DNA from: Erysipelotrichaceae bacterium
GTDB lineage: Bacteria > Bacillota_I > Bacilli_A > Erysipelotrichales > Erysipelotrichaceae
Direction of reading: 5' to 3'
Length of the DNA: 64,000 nt
NCBI GenBank assembly: GCA_022772735.1
Contig: JALEZD010000021.1
Span: forward strand, 1-64,000
The notes beneath the pieces were generated by a model, which worked only from the letters and a program-made list of their open reading frames with translations, was not told where the DNA came from and made no database searches. The first letter of the stretch is position 1; each line of letters starts with the position of its first letter. Shown here piece by piece: positions 52,970 to 60,783 of the stretch. Position numbers and translations under genes: made by a program.

Positions 52970-53578
52970 ATGAAAGGTTTTAATGTAAAAGAATTAGTTT
53001 TATTGACAATATCTTCTTTTTTAACAGCTATTGCAGTTCAATTCTTTTTTAAAGAGTATTCACTTACCCCTGGTGGTATTACAGGTTTATCAATTGTAAT
53101 TAGTTGGTGTACAAAAATACCTATTGATATTGTCTCATTAGGAATTTCTATTCCATTACTTATAATTAGTACAGTTGTTTTTGGTAAAAAGTTTGCATTC
53201 AAGACAGTATATGTTATTTTTACAATTCCATTATTTTTAAGAATTATTCCACAAATTAGTTTTGAAAGTAATGTATTTTATTCGATTGTTTTTGGTGGAT
53301 TTTTGGTAGGTTTTTCTATATCCATTGCTTTATATTTGAACTGTGCAACAGGTGGGAGTGATACATTGGCATTATTATTTAATAAAGCATTTAAAATGAT
53401 TGATGTTGATGTTTTTATAATAATTATTGATACACTAATAGTATTGTCTTCATTTGTTATTTCTAAAAAAATCATAACATCTTTATATTCGTTTTTAACA
53501 TTAATAGTAATAGTTGTGACTATTAGAATATTTAATAAAATTTTTAAGGGGGTTGATTATGGAAAAACTATTAAATGA
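52970..53578 (+). CDS. YitT family membrane protein (short form)
   Basis: 202-aa protein with six hydrophobic segments and the YitT signature FFKEYSLTPGGITGLSIVIS near the N-terminus and YLNCATGGSDTLALLFNKAF in the second repeat. It lacks the C-terminal DUF2179 domain present in most YitT proteins. Function of the family is unknown. It has almost no ribosome binding site and starts 3 bases after the epimerase stop, so it is translated by coupling. In this operon it may be an exporter or importer of a pathway metabolite. Confidence 0.82.
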   Translation: MKGFNVKELVLLTISSFLTAIAVQFFFKEYSLTPGGITGLSIVISWCTKIPIDIVSLGISIPLLIISTVVFGKKFAFKTVYVIFTIPLFLRIIPQISFESNVFYSIVFGGFLVGFSISIALYLNCATGGSDTLALLFNKAFKMIDVDVFIIIIDTLIVLSSFVISKKIITSLYSFLTLIVIVVTIRIFNKIFKGVDYGKTIK

Positions 53579-54023
53579 TTTGATTTTAGAAGAAAATAAT
53601 TTATCTTTTGAATTTTTTAATTCAAAAATAGCCTTAGAAATTGGTAACTATATTACAAGTAAAATTATTAATAATAAATTGGATATTTTAGTTGACATAT
53701 ACGCTTATGGTAAAGTTTTATATCATTTTTCAAATGATAATGTTAGTCCTGATAAAGAAAATTGGATAGTTAGAAAGAGAAATACAGTTCTTTATTTTCA
53801 ACATTCTTCTAAATATATGAATATTAAAATAGGCAATAATCAAAAATTATTGTATGAAAAATATGGGCTAGATTTAAAAAATTATTGTGCAGTTGCGGGA
53901 AGTTTTCCGATTTATTTAAAAAATAATGGTTTGATTGGCGCAATAACTATAAGTGGATTAAAACCGGATGAAGATCATAACTTAATAATTGAAGCAATAA
54001 AAGAATATATGAAAAAATGTTAA
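53559..54023 (+). CDS. UPF0303 / heme-degrading-domain-like protein
   Basis: 154-aa protein of the GlcG/HbpS-like UPF0303 family: YFQHSSKYMNIKIGN and GSFPIYLKNNGLIGAITIS are typical. No enzymatic role is established; members often sit beside sugar-alcohol or propanediol-type genes. AAGGGGG precedes the ATG at 53559, which lies within the end of the YitT gene (20-base overlap). It ends the operon. Confidence 0.8.
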   Translation: MEKLLNDLILEENNLSFEFFNSKIALEIGNYITSKIINNKLDILVDIYAYGKVLYHFSNDNVSPDKENWIVRKRNTVLYFQHSSKYMNIKIGNNQKLLYEKYGLDLKNYCAVAGSFPIYLKNNGLIGAITISGLKPDEDHNLIIEAIKEYMKKC

Positions 54024-54032
54024 TAATATTTT

Positions 54033-54080
54033 AAACAGACTAAATTATTTATTTAATAAATATATTAGTTTGTTTTTTTA
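54033..54080 (+). terminator. Terminator of the dehydrogenase operon
   Basis: AAACAGACTAA pairs with TTAGTTTGTTT, with an inner TTTAT/ATAAA stem; seven T follow. Confidence 0.75.
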
Positions 54081-54101
54081 ATAGTTAAATTTATATTACT
54101 C

Positions 54102-54134
54102 TTGATAATGAAGTTAATATTAGTTATCATTATC
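54102..54134 (+). promoter_or_regulatory. Promoter with dyad ahead of M18 aminopeptidase gene
   Basis: TTGATA at 54102-54107 and TATCAT at 54126-54131 are plausible -35 and -10 boxes (18-base spacer). GATAATGA (54104-54111) and its complement TCATTATC (54127-54134) form an inverted repeat 15 bases apart that overlaps both boxes, so a dimeric repressor could bind here. Confidence 0.45.
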
Positions 54135-54152
54135 TAATTAAAGGAGTATATT

Positions 54153-55529
54153 ATGAAAAAGATTTGGGAAAAATACAATAGTGAAAAAATAGAAAATGCA
54201 TTTTCATTTAATGATGGATATAAAAATTTTATTTCAATCGCAAAAACAGAGAGAGAATGTGTTTGGGAAAGTATAAGACTTGCGGAATTAAATGGTTTTA
54301 AAAATTTAGAAGATTATATCGAAAATAACATTCCTTTAAAAACAAATGATAAAGTTTATATTGTAAATAGAAATAAAAATATTTGCTTATTTGTTATAGG
54401 GAAAGAACCGATTACATCAGGTATAAATATTTTAGGTGCACATATTGACTCACCTAGAGTAGATTTAAAACAAAATCCGCTTTATGAAAGTGATAATTTA
54501 GCATTATTAAAAACTCACTACTATGGAGGAGTAAAGAAATATCAATGGGTTGCGATGCCTCTTGCAATTCATGGAGTTGTATGTAAAAAAGATGGTAGCG
54601 TAATAAATATAAATATTGGTGAAGATGAAAATGATCCAGTATTTGGATTTAGTGATTTATTACCTCATCTTGCTGCTGATCAAATGAGTAAGGTTGCTAG
54701 TAAAGTTATTGAAGGAGAGGACTTAAATTTATTAATTGGTAGTCTTCCAGAAACAACTGTTGAAAAAGAAATGATAAAATCAAATATTTTAAATCTTTTA
54801 AAAACAAAATATAATATTGAAGAAGAAGATTTTATTTCAAGTGAGTTAGAAATTGTTCCTTCTGGTAAGGCAAGGGATTATGGGTTAGATAAATCAATGG
54901 TTATGGGATATGGACATGACGATAGAGTTTGTGCATACACATCACTGATGGCTATTTTAAATGCCAATAATCTTGAAAAAACTGCATGTTGTATTTTGGT
55001 TGATAAAGAAGAAGTTGGTTCAAATGGTTCTACAGGTATGCATTCAGATTGGTTTAAAAATACTGTTGGTGAACTATTGAATTTAACAGTTGGATATTCT
55101 GAACTAACACTTTCAAGAGTATTTAAAAATTGTAAAGTTTTATCTAGTGATGTTTCTGCAGCATATGATCCAAATTTTTCAAGTGTTTATGAAGCAAAAA
55201 ATAGTGCATATTTAAATGGTGGAATTGTTTTTAACAAATATACTGGCGCAAGAGGAAAATCAGGTTGTAATGATGCTAATCCTGAGTATATTGCTCAACT
55301 TAGAAAAATTTTAGATGATGCAAATATAGTTTATCAAACTGCTGAACTTGGCAAAGTTGATCAAGGTGGTGGAGGAACAATTGCATATATTCTTGCCAAT
55401 ATGAATATGGAAGTTATTGATGCTGGTATTGCAGTTTTAAATATGCATGCTCCTTGGGAAATTGTGTCTAAGATTGATGTTTTTGAAGCATATAATGCTT
55501 ATGTTGAATTTTTGAAAAATTGTAAATAA
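54153..55529 (+). CDS. M18 family zinc aminopeptidase
   Basis: 458-aa peptidase of the ApeA/aspartyl-aminopeptidase type. GAHIDSPRVDLKQNPLYES (metal His/Asp), HYYGGVKKYQWV, LVDKEEVGSNGSTGMHS (catalytic Glu), SSDVSAAYDPNF and IAVLNMHAPWEI are the family motifs; length is normal. It is cytoplasmic and cuts acidic or neutral N-terminal residues. AAAGGAG precedes the ATG. Next gene begins 2 bases after its stop. Confidence 0.93.
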   Translation: MKKIWEKYNSEKIENAFSFNDGYKNFISIAKTERECVWESIRLAELNGFKNLEDYIENNIPLKTNDKVYIVNRNKNICLFVIGKEPITSGINILGAHIDSPRVDLKQNPLYESDNLALLKTHYYGGVKKYQWVAMPLAIHGVVCKKDGSVININIGEDENDPVFGFSDLLPHLAADQMSKVASKVIEGEDLNLLIGSLPETTVEKEMIKSNILNLLKTKYNIEEEDFISSELEIVPSGKARDYGLDKSMVMGYGHDDRVCAYTSLMAILNANNLEKTACCILVDKEEVGSNGSTGMHSDWFKNTVGELLNLTVGYSELTLSRVFKNCKVLSSDVSAAYDPNFSSVYEAKNSAYLNGGIVFNKYTGARGKSGCNDANPEYIAQLRKILDDANIVYQTAELGKVDQGGGGTIAYILANMNMEVIDAGIAVLNMHAPWEIVSKIDVFEAYNAYVEFLKNCK

Positions 55530-55531
55530 TT

Positions 55532-55990
55532 ATGGAAAAAGAATATATAGATTATGATGTGAAAATTGCCAAGAAATATTTTAATGAAACTTGGGATTTG
55601 ATGGATAAAGCTGAAATAAGTGATGATGATATTGCAGAAATGTTGCATAAAACTCACGCTTCTTGTGAAAGATGGAGAAGTTTTAATAATCCAATTAACA
55701 ATGCTAGGGGTGAGTGGCAAGTTTCTAGAGTATATAGTGTTTTAAAACATGGAGAACTTGCGCTTATATTTGCTAAAAAATGTTTAAAAATAACTTTAGA
55801 AAATGATTTGAAAGATTTTGATTTAGCTTTTGCTTATGAATCAGTCGCAAGAGCTTATGCAATCCTAAAAAATATTGATAAAGCAAATGAATACATAGAA
55901 CTTGCATTAAGTGCTTGTCAACACATAAAGAATGATAAAGAAAAAGATTATACTATAAAAGAAGTTTTAAATATTAAGTCTCTTTTATAA
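55532..55990 (+). CDS. Helical TPR-like hypothetical protein
   Basis: 152-aa acidic helical protein. ASCERWRSFNNPINNARGEW and the helix pairs around VYSVLKHGELALIFAKKC and YAILKNIDKANEYIELALSA look like tetratricopeptide repeats. No function known. It follows the M18 gene by 2 bases without a good ribosome binding site, so translation is likely coupled. Confidence 0.7.
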   Translation: MEKEYIDYDVKIAKKYFNETWDLMDKAEISDDDIAEMLHKTHASCERWRSFNNPINNARGEWQVSRVYSVLKHGELALIFAKKCLKITLENDLKDFDLAFAYESVARAYAILKNIDKANEYIELALSACQHIKNDKEKDYTIKEVLNIKSLL

Positions 55991-56000
55991 AACTTATCTA

Positions 56001-56026
56001 GAGTTGATATATTTCAACTCTTTTTT
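56001..56026 (+). terminator. Terminator ending the chromosomal block
   Basis: AGAGTTGA, loop TATATT, TCAACTCT followed by T6. After this the character of the genes changes to plasmid-like. Confidence 0.8.
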
Positions 56027-56053
56027 AAAATTTAGGTAAATTCTATAATAAGT

Positions 56054-56079
56054 GCAAGAGATAAAAATCTTATTGCACT
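56054..56079. repeat. Inverted repeat near element boundary
   Basis: GTGCAA and TTGCAC arms enclose an inner GAT/ATC pairing (AGATAAAAATCT). Lies between the chromosomal terminator and the first element gene; possible att-site or terminator remnant. Confidence 0.35.
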
Positions 56080-56095
56080 TAATAATAAATTAATA

Positions 56096-56140
56096 AGGTG
56101 TAGTAGAGATTTAAGCTATCTCTACTACACCTATTTTTAT
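56096..56140 (+). terminator. 15-bp perfect hairpin ahead of the HTH gene
   Basis: Arms 56096-56110 and 56118-56132 are perfectly complementary over 15 bases, loop TTAAGCT, followed by ATTTTTATTT. It resembles a strong terminator or attenuator and lies 9 bases before the ribosome binding site of the next gene. Confidence 0.65.
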
Positions 56141-56158
56141 TTGGAAAGGAGGAGTTTA

Positions 56159-56734
56159 GTGGGATTAACTAAGAAGGAAAGAATATTAATCGAAAGGATG
56201 ATAAAAAATAAAATTGACATCAAAAGTATTGCAAAGACATTTTCTATTACAGAAGAAGAAGCAAGTTATTATGCAGCCAATCCATTAAAACCTTCAGTCC
56301 TAACTGATGAATTAATTAAAAGAATACATGAATTGTATGAACAAGGAGAAAAACCAAAGGATATTGCAAAAGACATAGGTTTTTCAACAAGGACAGTATA
56401 TAACCATTTAATGACAAGAGATGATTATAAAGTAATACATAAAAAAAGACTTTCACCTCATGAAAGAGAATTAATCATTAAAATGTTTGATGAGAAGTGC
56501 GAAATTGAATTTATTGCAAAGATGTTTGAGATTAGCATTGCAGCAACCTATGCAATCATTAGAAGTGTTAAAGGTAAAAACAATAAATTAGGTAAAAGAT
56601 TAACTAATGAAGAAATCAATAAGATACAGGAATTAATGAATCAAGGCTATAAGAATAGCCAAATTGCTAGAATACTAGATGTCAATGAATCGACAATATC
56701 CAGACAGGTTAAGAAAATAAAAAAAGGAAGTTGA
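56159..56734 (+). CDS. Protein with several tandem helix-turn-helix units
   Basis: 191-aa protein read from GTG at 56159, 8 bases after AAAGGAGG. It appears to be built from four HTH-like blocks: KERILIERMIKNKIDIKSIA, ELIKRIHELYEQGEKPKDIA (then KDIGFSTRTVYNHL), ERELIIKMFDEKCEIEFIA (then KMFEISIAATYAII) and EEINKIQELMNQGYKNSQIA (then RILDVNESTISRQV). Each has the helix-turn-helix spacing of resolvase/Fis-type domains. No catalytic domain. It may be a DNA-organising or replication-control factor of the element that follows. Not recognised as a named family. Confidence 0.75.
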   Translation: MGLTKKERILIERMIKNKIDIKSIAKTFSITEEEASYYAANPLKPSVLTDELIKRIHELYEQGEKPKDIAKDIGFSTRTVYNHLMTRDDYKVIHKKRLSPHERELIIKMFDEKCEIEFIAKMFEISIAATYAIIRSVKGKNNKLGKRLTNEEINKIQELMNQGYKNSQIARILDVNESTISRQVKKIKKGS

Positions 56735-57013
56735 GAGCTTCCAAAATGAACCAGGCATGAACCTTAAATCTTACATAGATATAATTAACGCCAATTAATT
56801 ATATCAAATTAAACAATAGAGTGTACCACTCTAATTTTCAGCAAGCCCAACCACCAAACCAAAACATATGAAAGTTAAGTATTGGGGGGGAAGCCTAACA
56901 CGTATATTGTATAAAAAAACAGACAAAAATTCAATATTATCAAAAAAATAAAAATAAAAAAATAAAACAAGTACGATATGAAATACCGTAGTTGTGAATA
57001 TAATGGAGGACCA
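56735..57013. other. Noncoding region with inverted repeats and a G7 run
   Basis: No gene. It contains a half copy of the element's palindrome (GGCATGA, 56754-56760), a perfect 10-bp inverted repeat (56778-56787 and 56796-56805, GATATAATTA), a 6-bp repeat AGAGTG/CACTCT (56818-56832), a C-rich stretch near 56845-56865 and a run of seven G at 56884-56890. Such composition in AT-rich DNA is what an origin of replication or transfer could look like, but this is inference. Confidence 0.45.
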
Positions 57014-58075
57014 ATGAATATTTTAAAGTCAATGTATGGTAAGGAATGGCAACATTACTTACGAATAGAACCTATAAGGGATATTTCAGAATTAGAACTG
57101 AAGGTAAATAGTATGCAACTTTTATATTCAAATTTTAGTTTAAGATCTAAAACATTTTTTGACCAAATAAAAAAATATGAATCTAATTTTTCTAAAGAAT
57201 ATAAGGTTAAAAAAGCAAGATACGGATATAGTTTTACATTATTACTTCCTGAAGGAGAATGGAATAATAGTAGGCTAATTAAAATTACAAGTATGTTTGT
57301 AAAAATGGTTGTAGGTAAAGAAACAGGACTAAAGTACATTTCATATTCATACTCAATAAATAAAGCAAAATACATTTATATCTATATATACGATAGAGAA
57401 TACAGAGGTAAACATTTTGTAAAAAAGTATAAAAGGGATTTTGTGATAAACAAAAACACAGGGAGAGCGTGTAGTAAAACAGATAAAGATGCTGTGATAT
57501 TACACCATAAAGGGGATGTTATGAAAGATAAAAGTGGAAAAGAAATTACTGAAGAGTTTAAGTCTACAAAAACTAGGATATTTTGTTATAAAGATGAACA
57601 GTTTTTATCCTGGTTAAATATGTTTAGAGATTACTTTTTTCAAGCACTTTTAAAAGCAGAAGCAACCTTAAAAACAGGGTTTATTTTAAGGCGAAAAAAC
57701 TTAAATAAAGCATTAAATAGATTTAAGAAAAGGATAATCATTGCGAATAATAAGCTAATTCAGTACGTACAAAATGAAGTTAATTATTGGTATGAACAGT
57801 CCTTAAGAAGTCCTGAAGCAGCAGAAATATATAAAGATGCCTATGAAGTTACAGATAAAATCGAAACATCATTTTCAAAAGCAATAGAAAAACTATTAAA
57901 AAAATATAGAAATATATTTGCTGAAGATGAGTATGAACATGAAAATATCAAATATAAACTAGATGGATTTAGATGCGATGTTGTTGAAGAAAACTTAATT
58001 AAACTAAAAGATATATTTAATTTAGATTTACAAACAGTCCTTAAAGATAATGGGGTGGTTTATGAATGTAATTAA
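57014..58075 (+). CDS. Unrecognised 353-aa protein, candidate replication or mobilization protein
   Basis: Basic protein rich in Lys and Tyr. A beta-rich part near residues 60-140 (YGYSFTLLLPEGEWNNSRLI, then YSINKAKYIYIYIYDREYRG) resembles the strand pattern of rolling-circle Rep/relaxase cores, but the usual His-hydrophobic-His motif is not seen. The C-terminal half is helical. The ATG at 57014 is chosen because GGAGG lies just upstream, with short spacing. The next gene overlaps it by 14 bases. First gene of the ParA/ParB block; function unproven. Confidence 0.65.
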   Translation: MNILKSMYGKEWQHYLRIEPIRDISELELKVNSMQLLYSNFSLRSKTFFDQIKKYESNFSKEYKVKKARYGYSFTLLLPEGEWNNSRLIKITSMFVKMVVGKETGLKYISYSYSINKAKYIYIYIYDREYRGKHFVKKYKRDFVINKNTGRACSKTDKDAVILHHKGDVMKDKSGKEITEEFKSTKTRIFCYKDEQFLSWLNMFRDYFFQALLKAEATLKTGFILRRKNLNKALNRFKKRIIIANNKLIQYVQNEVNYWYEQSLRSPEAAEIYKDAYEVTDKIETSFSKAIEKLLKKYRNIFAEDEYEHENIKYKLDGFRCDVVEENLIKLKDIFNLDLQTVLKDNGVVYECN

Positions 58076-58418
58076 TGAGTATTTAAAGTTTGTAAGTAAA
58101 AAGATTGAAATTGTTCAGGAAAATATAAAAAAAGAGGATATTGATGAAATATTTAGTGAAGATTTAATGGAAATACAAGTGTATTTACAATGTTTGGTAC
58201 GGCTGTGTAAGCACAAAGATTACCTAGAGAATTCTTATAATGGAATTATAGTTAATAGCTTTTACATGATTTTAGAAAAGCTAAGTAAAGAGGAACTAAA
58301 AATGCTTTATGGATTTGAAAATTTAGGTATAACCTATCAGGAATTTTTAGATAAAGTTAAAAACAAAGATTTTACAGACTTAGAAATTAAAGTTTTATTT
58401 AAAGACTTAGTAAAATAG
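58062..58418 (+). CDS. Hypothetical protein upstream of parA
   Basis: 118-aa acidic helical protein starting MNVINEYLKFVSKKIEIVQE; not recognised. The ATG lies 14 bases inside the preceding gene behind GGGGTGG, indicating coupling. Its stop (TAG, 58416-58418) is directly followed by palindrome copy 1, whose first base it shares. Confidence 0.65.
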   Translation: MNVINEYLKFVSKKIEIVQENIKKEDIDEIFSEDLMEIQVYLQCLVRLCKHKDYLENSYNGIIVNSFYMILEKLSKEELKMLYGFENLGITYQEFLDKVKNKDFTDLEIKVLFKDLVK

Positions 58419-58432
58419 GCATGAGTCATGCC
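58418..58432. repeat. Palindrome copy 1
   Basis: GGCATGAGTCATGCC, perfect 7-1-7 dyad. Ends 18 bases before the parA start codon, just ahead of its AAGGAG. Confidence 0.85.
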
Positions 58433-58450
58433 AAGAAAGGAGAAATAATT

Positions 58451-59215
58451 ATGATTAGGACAATTCTGAATGTAAAAGGAGGAGTGGCTAAGACAACAAC
58501 AGCAGTTAATCTAGGTGCAGGTTTTGCGAAAAGAGGTAAAAAAACTTTATTGGTAGATTTAGATGGACAAGCGAACTTGACCAGAATACTTACTGGAAGG
58601 GTTTTTGAAAGAAGCGAAAATACAATAGTATCAGCACTTGCGAAAGAGTGTGAGATTAATGAGTGTATTTATCCAACAAAAATAGAAAATTTGTATGTTA
58701 TTCCTGCAAATATATACTTGTTTACGATAGAAAGATATATGTTGCTTAATGCAGGAGTTGGGGTGCAGCAATTTAAACTTAAAAACTTATTAAAAAAGAT
58801 TGAAAAAGAATACGATGAAATAATAATTGATAATAATCCGTCACTAAATTTATGCGCAACAAATAGTTTGTGTGCGTGTAATGAGTTAATAATTCCATTA
58901 AGTATAGATATTGGAGCGTTGGATGGAATAAACGCTACACTAACACATTGTAGAGATATTTTGGAAGGTATTGATGGAGTTAACTTTGATTTTAAAATTT
59001 TAGTAACAATGGTAAATCGTAATAATACAGACAAGAATATTATTGCAGAATTAGAAAAAATTTATGGAGATAAAATTTATAAAAACAAAATCAGATACCA
59101 GGCAACGCCTGTGAAAAAATCAGGGCTAGAATCTAAAGCATTGATTGAAGATTTAAAAAGTGGAGTTGCTCAAGATTACAGAGCTTTCATTGATGAGGTT
59201 ATAAGTGAAAATTAA
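58451..59215 (+). CDS. parA: ParA family partition ATPase
   Basis: 254-aa Walker-type ATPase for segregation of the element. The deviant Walker A is KGGVAKTTTAV at the N-terminus (residues 9-19), Walker A' is LLVDLDGQANLT, and Walker B is EIIIDNNPSLN, where the usual Pro-Pro is Asn-Pro. The ATG at 58451 follows AAGGAG; an in-frame ATG at 58421 lies within the palindrome and would add SHAKKGEII. ParB-like gene is 265 bases downstream. Confidence 0.9.
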   Translation: MIRTILNVKGGVAKTTTAVNLGAGFAKRGKKTLLVDLDGQANLTRILTGRVFERSENTIVSALAKECEINECIYPTKIENLYVIPANIYLFTIERYMLLNAGVGVQQFKLKNLLKKIEKEYDEIIIDNNPSLNLCATNSLCACNELIIPLSIDIGALDGINATLTHCRDILEGIDGVNFDFKILVTMVNRNNTDKNIIAELEKIYGDKIYKNKIRYQATPVKKSGLESKALIEDLKSGVAQDYRAFIDEVISEN

Positions 59216-59220
59216 GGTTT

Positions 59221-59235
59221 GGCATGAATCATGCC
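59221..59235. repeat. Palindrome copy 2
   Basis: GGCATGAATCATGCC, perfect dyad, extended to TTGGCATG/CATGCCAA. Ends 15 bases before the start codon of the next gene. Confidence 0.85.
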
Positions 59236-59250
59236 AAGAAAGGAAATTAT

Positions 59251-59478
59251 ATGAAAAATATTACTGATATTAAAAAAGAGGACAAAGTTATTTTATCTGC
59301 ATACCTAGGAATTTTAATGTGTGAAGCTGAAGAACTTATTAACTATTTGAGTAAAGTCTTTAATAGAAAAGTTGATGCAGGAGAATTTACAGAGCCTAAT
59401 TTCTTTAAAGAAGTTAGAGAAAAAGTAAAAAGTGATTTTGATAAATTACTTATAGATATGGAAAGTGAGGTTAGTTAA
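59251..59478 (+). CDS. Small hypothetical protein between parA and parB
   Basis: 75-aa helical protein starting MKNITDIKKEDKVILSAYLG; not recognised. AAAGGA precedes the ATG at 59251. An in-frame ATG lies in the palindrome just upstream but has no ribosome binding site. Located between parA and the parB-like gene, with 2 bases to the latter, so a partition accessory is possible. Confidence 0.65.
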   Translation: MKNITDIKKEDKVILSAYLGILMCEAEELINYLSKVFNRKVDAGEFTEPNFFKEVREKVKSDFDKLLIDMESEVS

Positions 59479-59480
59479 TA

Positions 59481-60239
59481 ATGAGTATACTTAATGATAT
59501 GGTTATGGAAACAGATTTAGAACTTGGAAAAAAAGGTAGAGTAATATATTTAGATATAGATGCAATTATTCCTAATGAATTAAATATGTTTACTACTGAA
59601 GATATTGAATTACTTGCAGAAAACATAAAAGAAGAAGGTTTATTGCAGCCACTTATTGTGTATAAGGAAAATGGTAAAAATAAGTTGCATACTGGACATA
59701 GAAGATTTATGGCACTAAATAATTTAGTTGAAAAAGGAATAAATTATTCTTATTTTGGCAAAGATATAACTGGTAAAGCACCTGTAATATATACATATAA
59801 TAATGATAAAGATGAAATTGAATTAAAAGTATCAATGATTAGATCAAATAGTTATAGACAACTTAATAATGAAGAAAAAAATAATCTTATTAACACTACC
59901 TTAGAATATGTGAATTATTTAGAAGAAAATGGTAAAAAACCAAAAGGAAGGACCAGGGAAATTGTTGCAGAAATTACTGGAATTTCATTGAATTACATAC
60001 AAACATATTTGACTGAAAAGAATAAAGTTAATAACTTAGTATTAGAAAAAGAAGAAAGCAAATCTTTAGAACAAGATAAAAGCACAGAAACTAAACTGAA
60101 AAAATTTGTAAAGAAATTAGACAAACTGAGTGAAGAAGCATTAAAAATAGAATTTGAAGAAGTGAGTTTTGAAGAACATGAATTATTAAAAGATGCAATA
60201 GAAGATTTAAAAAATAGTTTAGATAAAATCATTTATTAA
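59481..60239 (+). CDS. parB: ParB/Spo0J-like protein
   Basis: 252-aa protein. The N-terminal ParB domain has the segment LLAENIKEEGLLQPLIVYKE (about residues 35-55) and LHTGHRRFMAL (the G-x-x-R-R box) near residue 70. A central helix-turn-helix-like region (GRTREIVAEITGISLNYIQT) follows, then a charged helical C-terminus. It probably binds a centromere-like site and works with ParA; it may also act as regulator of the region. Overall shorter than chromosomal ParB. Confidence 0.85.
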   Translation: MSILNDMVMETDLELGKKGRVIYLDIDAIIPNELNMFTTEDIELLAENIKEEGLLQPLIVYKENGKNKLHTGHRRFMALNNLVEKGINYSYFGKDITGKAPVIYTYNNDKDEIELKVSMIRSNSYRQLNNEEKNNLINTTLEYVNYLEENGKKPKGRTREIVAEITGISLNYIQTYLTEKNKVNNLVLEKEESKSLEQDKSTETKLKKFVKKLDKLSEEALKIEFEEVSFEEHELLKDAIEDLKNSLDKIIY

Positions 60240-60244
60240 AAAAT

Positions 60245-60259
60245 GGCATGAATCATGCC
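60245..60259. repeat. Palindrome copy 3
   Basis: GGCATGAATCATGCC, identical to copy 2. Ends 26 bases before the start of the next small gene, ahead of AAGGAG. Confidence 0.85.
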
Positions 60260-60285
60260 AAAGTTTAGATACAAGGAGAATACTT

Positions 60286-60471
60286 ATGGAAGAAAATAAA
60301 AAAGTTGAAGCACTAGATTTTACCTATTCAATAGAAAATTATTTTGTTGATTGTAAAGAAAATAATTCCATCGTTGCAAAAACTATTTATTTAAAAGAAG
60401 TTGAATTTATTGAACTAGTTAGAAAAACAAAGGCTAAACCTTTAAGTAATATTATTGAATATGAAGTGTAG
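60286..60471 (+). CDS. Small hypothetical protein
   Basis: 61-aa protein (MEENKKVEALDFTYSIENYF) with no recognised motif. AAGGAGAA precedes the ATG. Followed after 12 bases by another small gene. Function unknown. Confidence 0.6.
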   Translation: MEENKKVEALDFTYSIENYFVDCKENNSIVAKTIYLKEVEFIELVRKTKAKPLSNIIEYEV

Positions 60472-60483
60472 AATGGAGTTTTT

Positions 60484-60783
60484 ATGGTTAAGATAATAAA
60501 ATTAAAAAATTTATTGGAAAGAGATAAACCAAAAGTAATATTTATAGAACCAGTGATTTTAAGTGAAAATATAGAAGAAAATTTTAAAGGTAAATTTAAT
60601 TATTATAATAAAGATAAAAATATAATTTTAACTAGTAAAATGATAGAAAAGTTAAATAGAGGATACGCTTTAAGAATAAAATTAGATGGAGATGATGAAG
60701 AATTTTATTTATATAAAGTAGATGAAAAAGATTTTGATGAAACTAATCTTGAATTATATGAAGCTTTTGAACAACAATTTTAA
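60484..60783 (+). CDS. Small hypothetical protein
   Basis: 99-aa acidic protein (MVKIIKLKNLLERDKPKVIF), beta-rich by appearance; not recognised. A GGAG lies 6 bases before the ATG. Its 3' end overlaps the convergent 210-aa gene by 41 bases. Confidence 0.6.
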   Translation: MVKIIKLKNLLERDKPKVIFIEPVILSENIEENFKGKFNYYNKDKNIILTSKMIEKLNRGYALRIKLDGDDEEFYLYKVDEKDFDETNLELYEAFEQQF

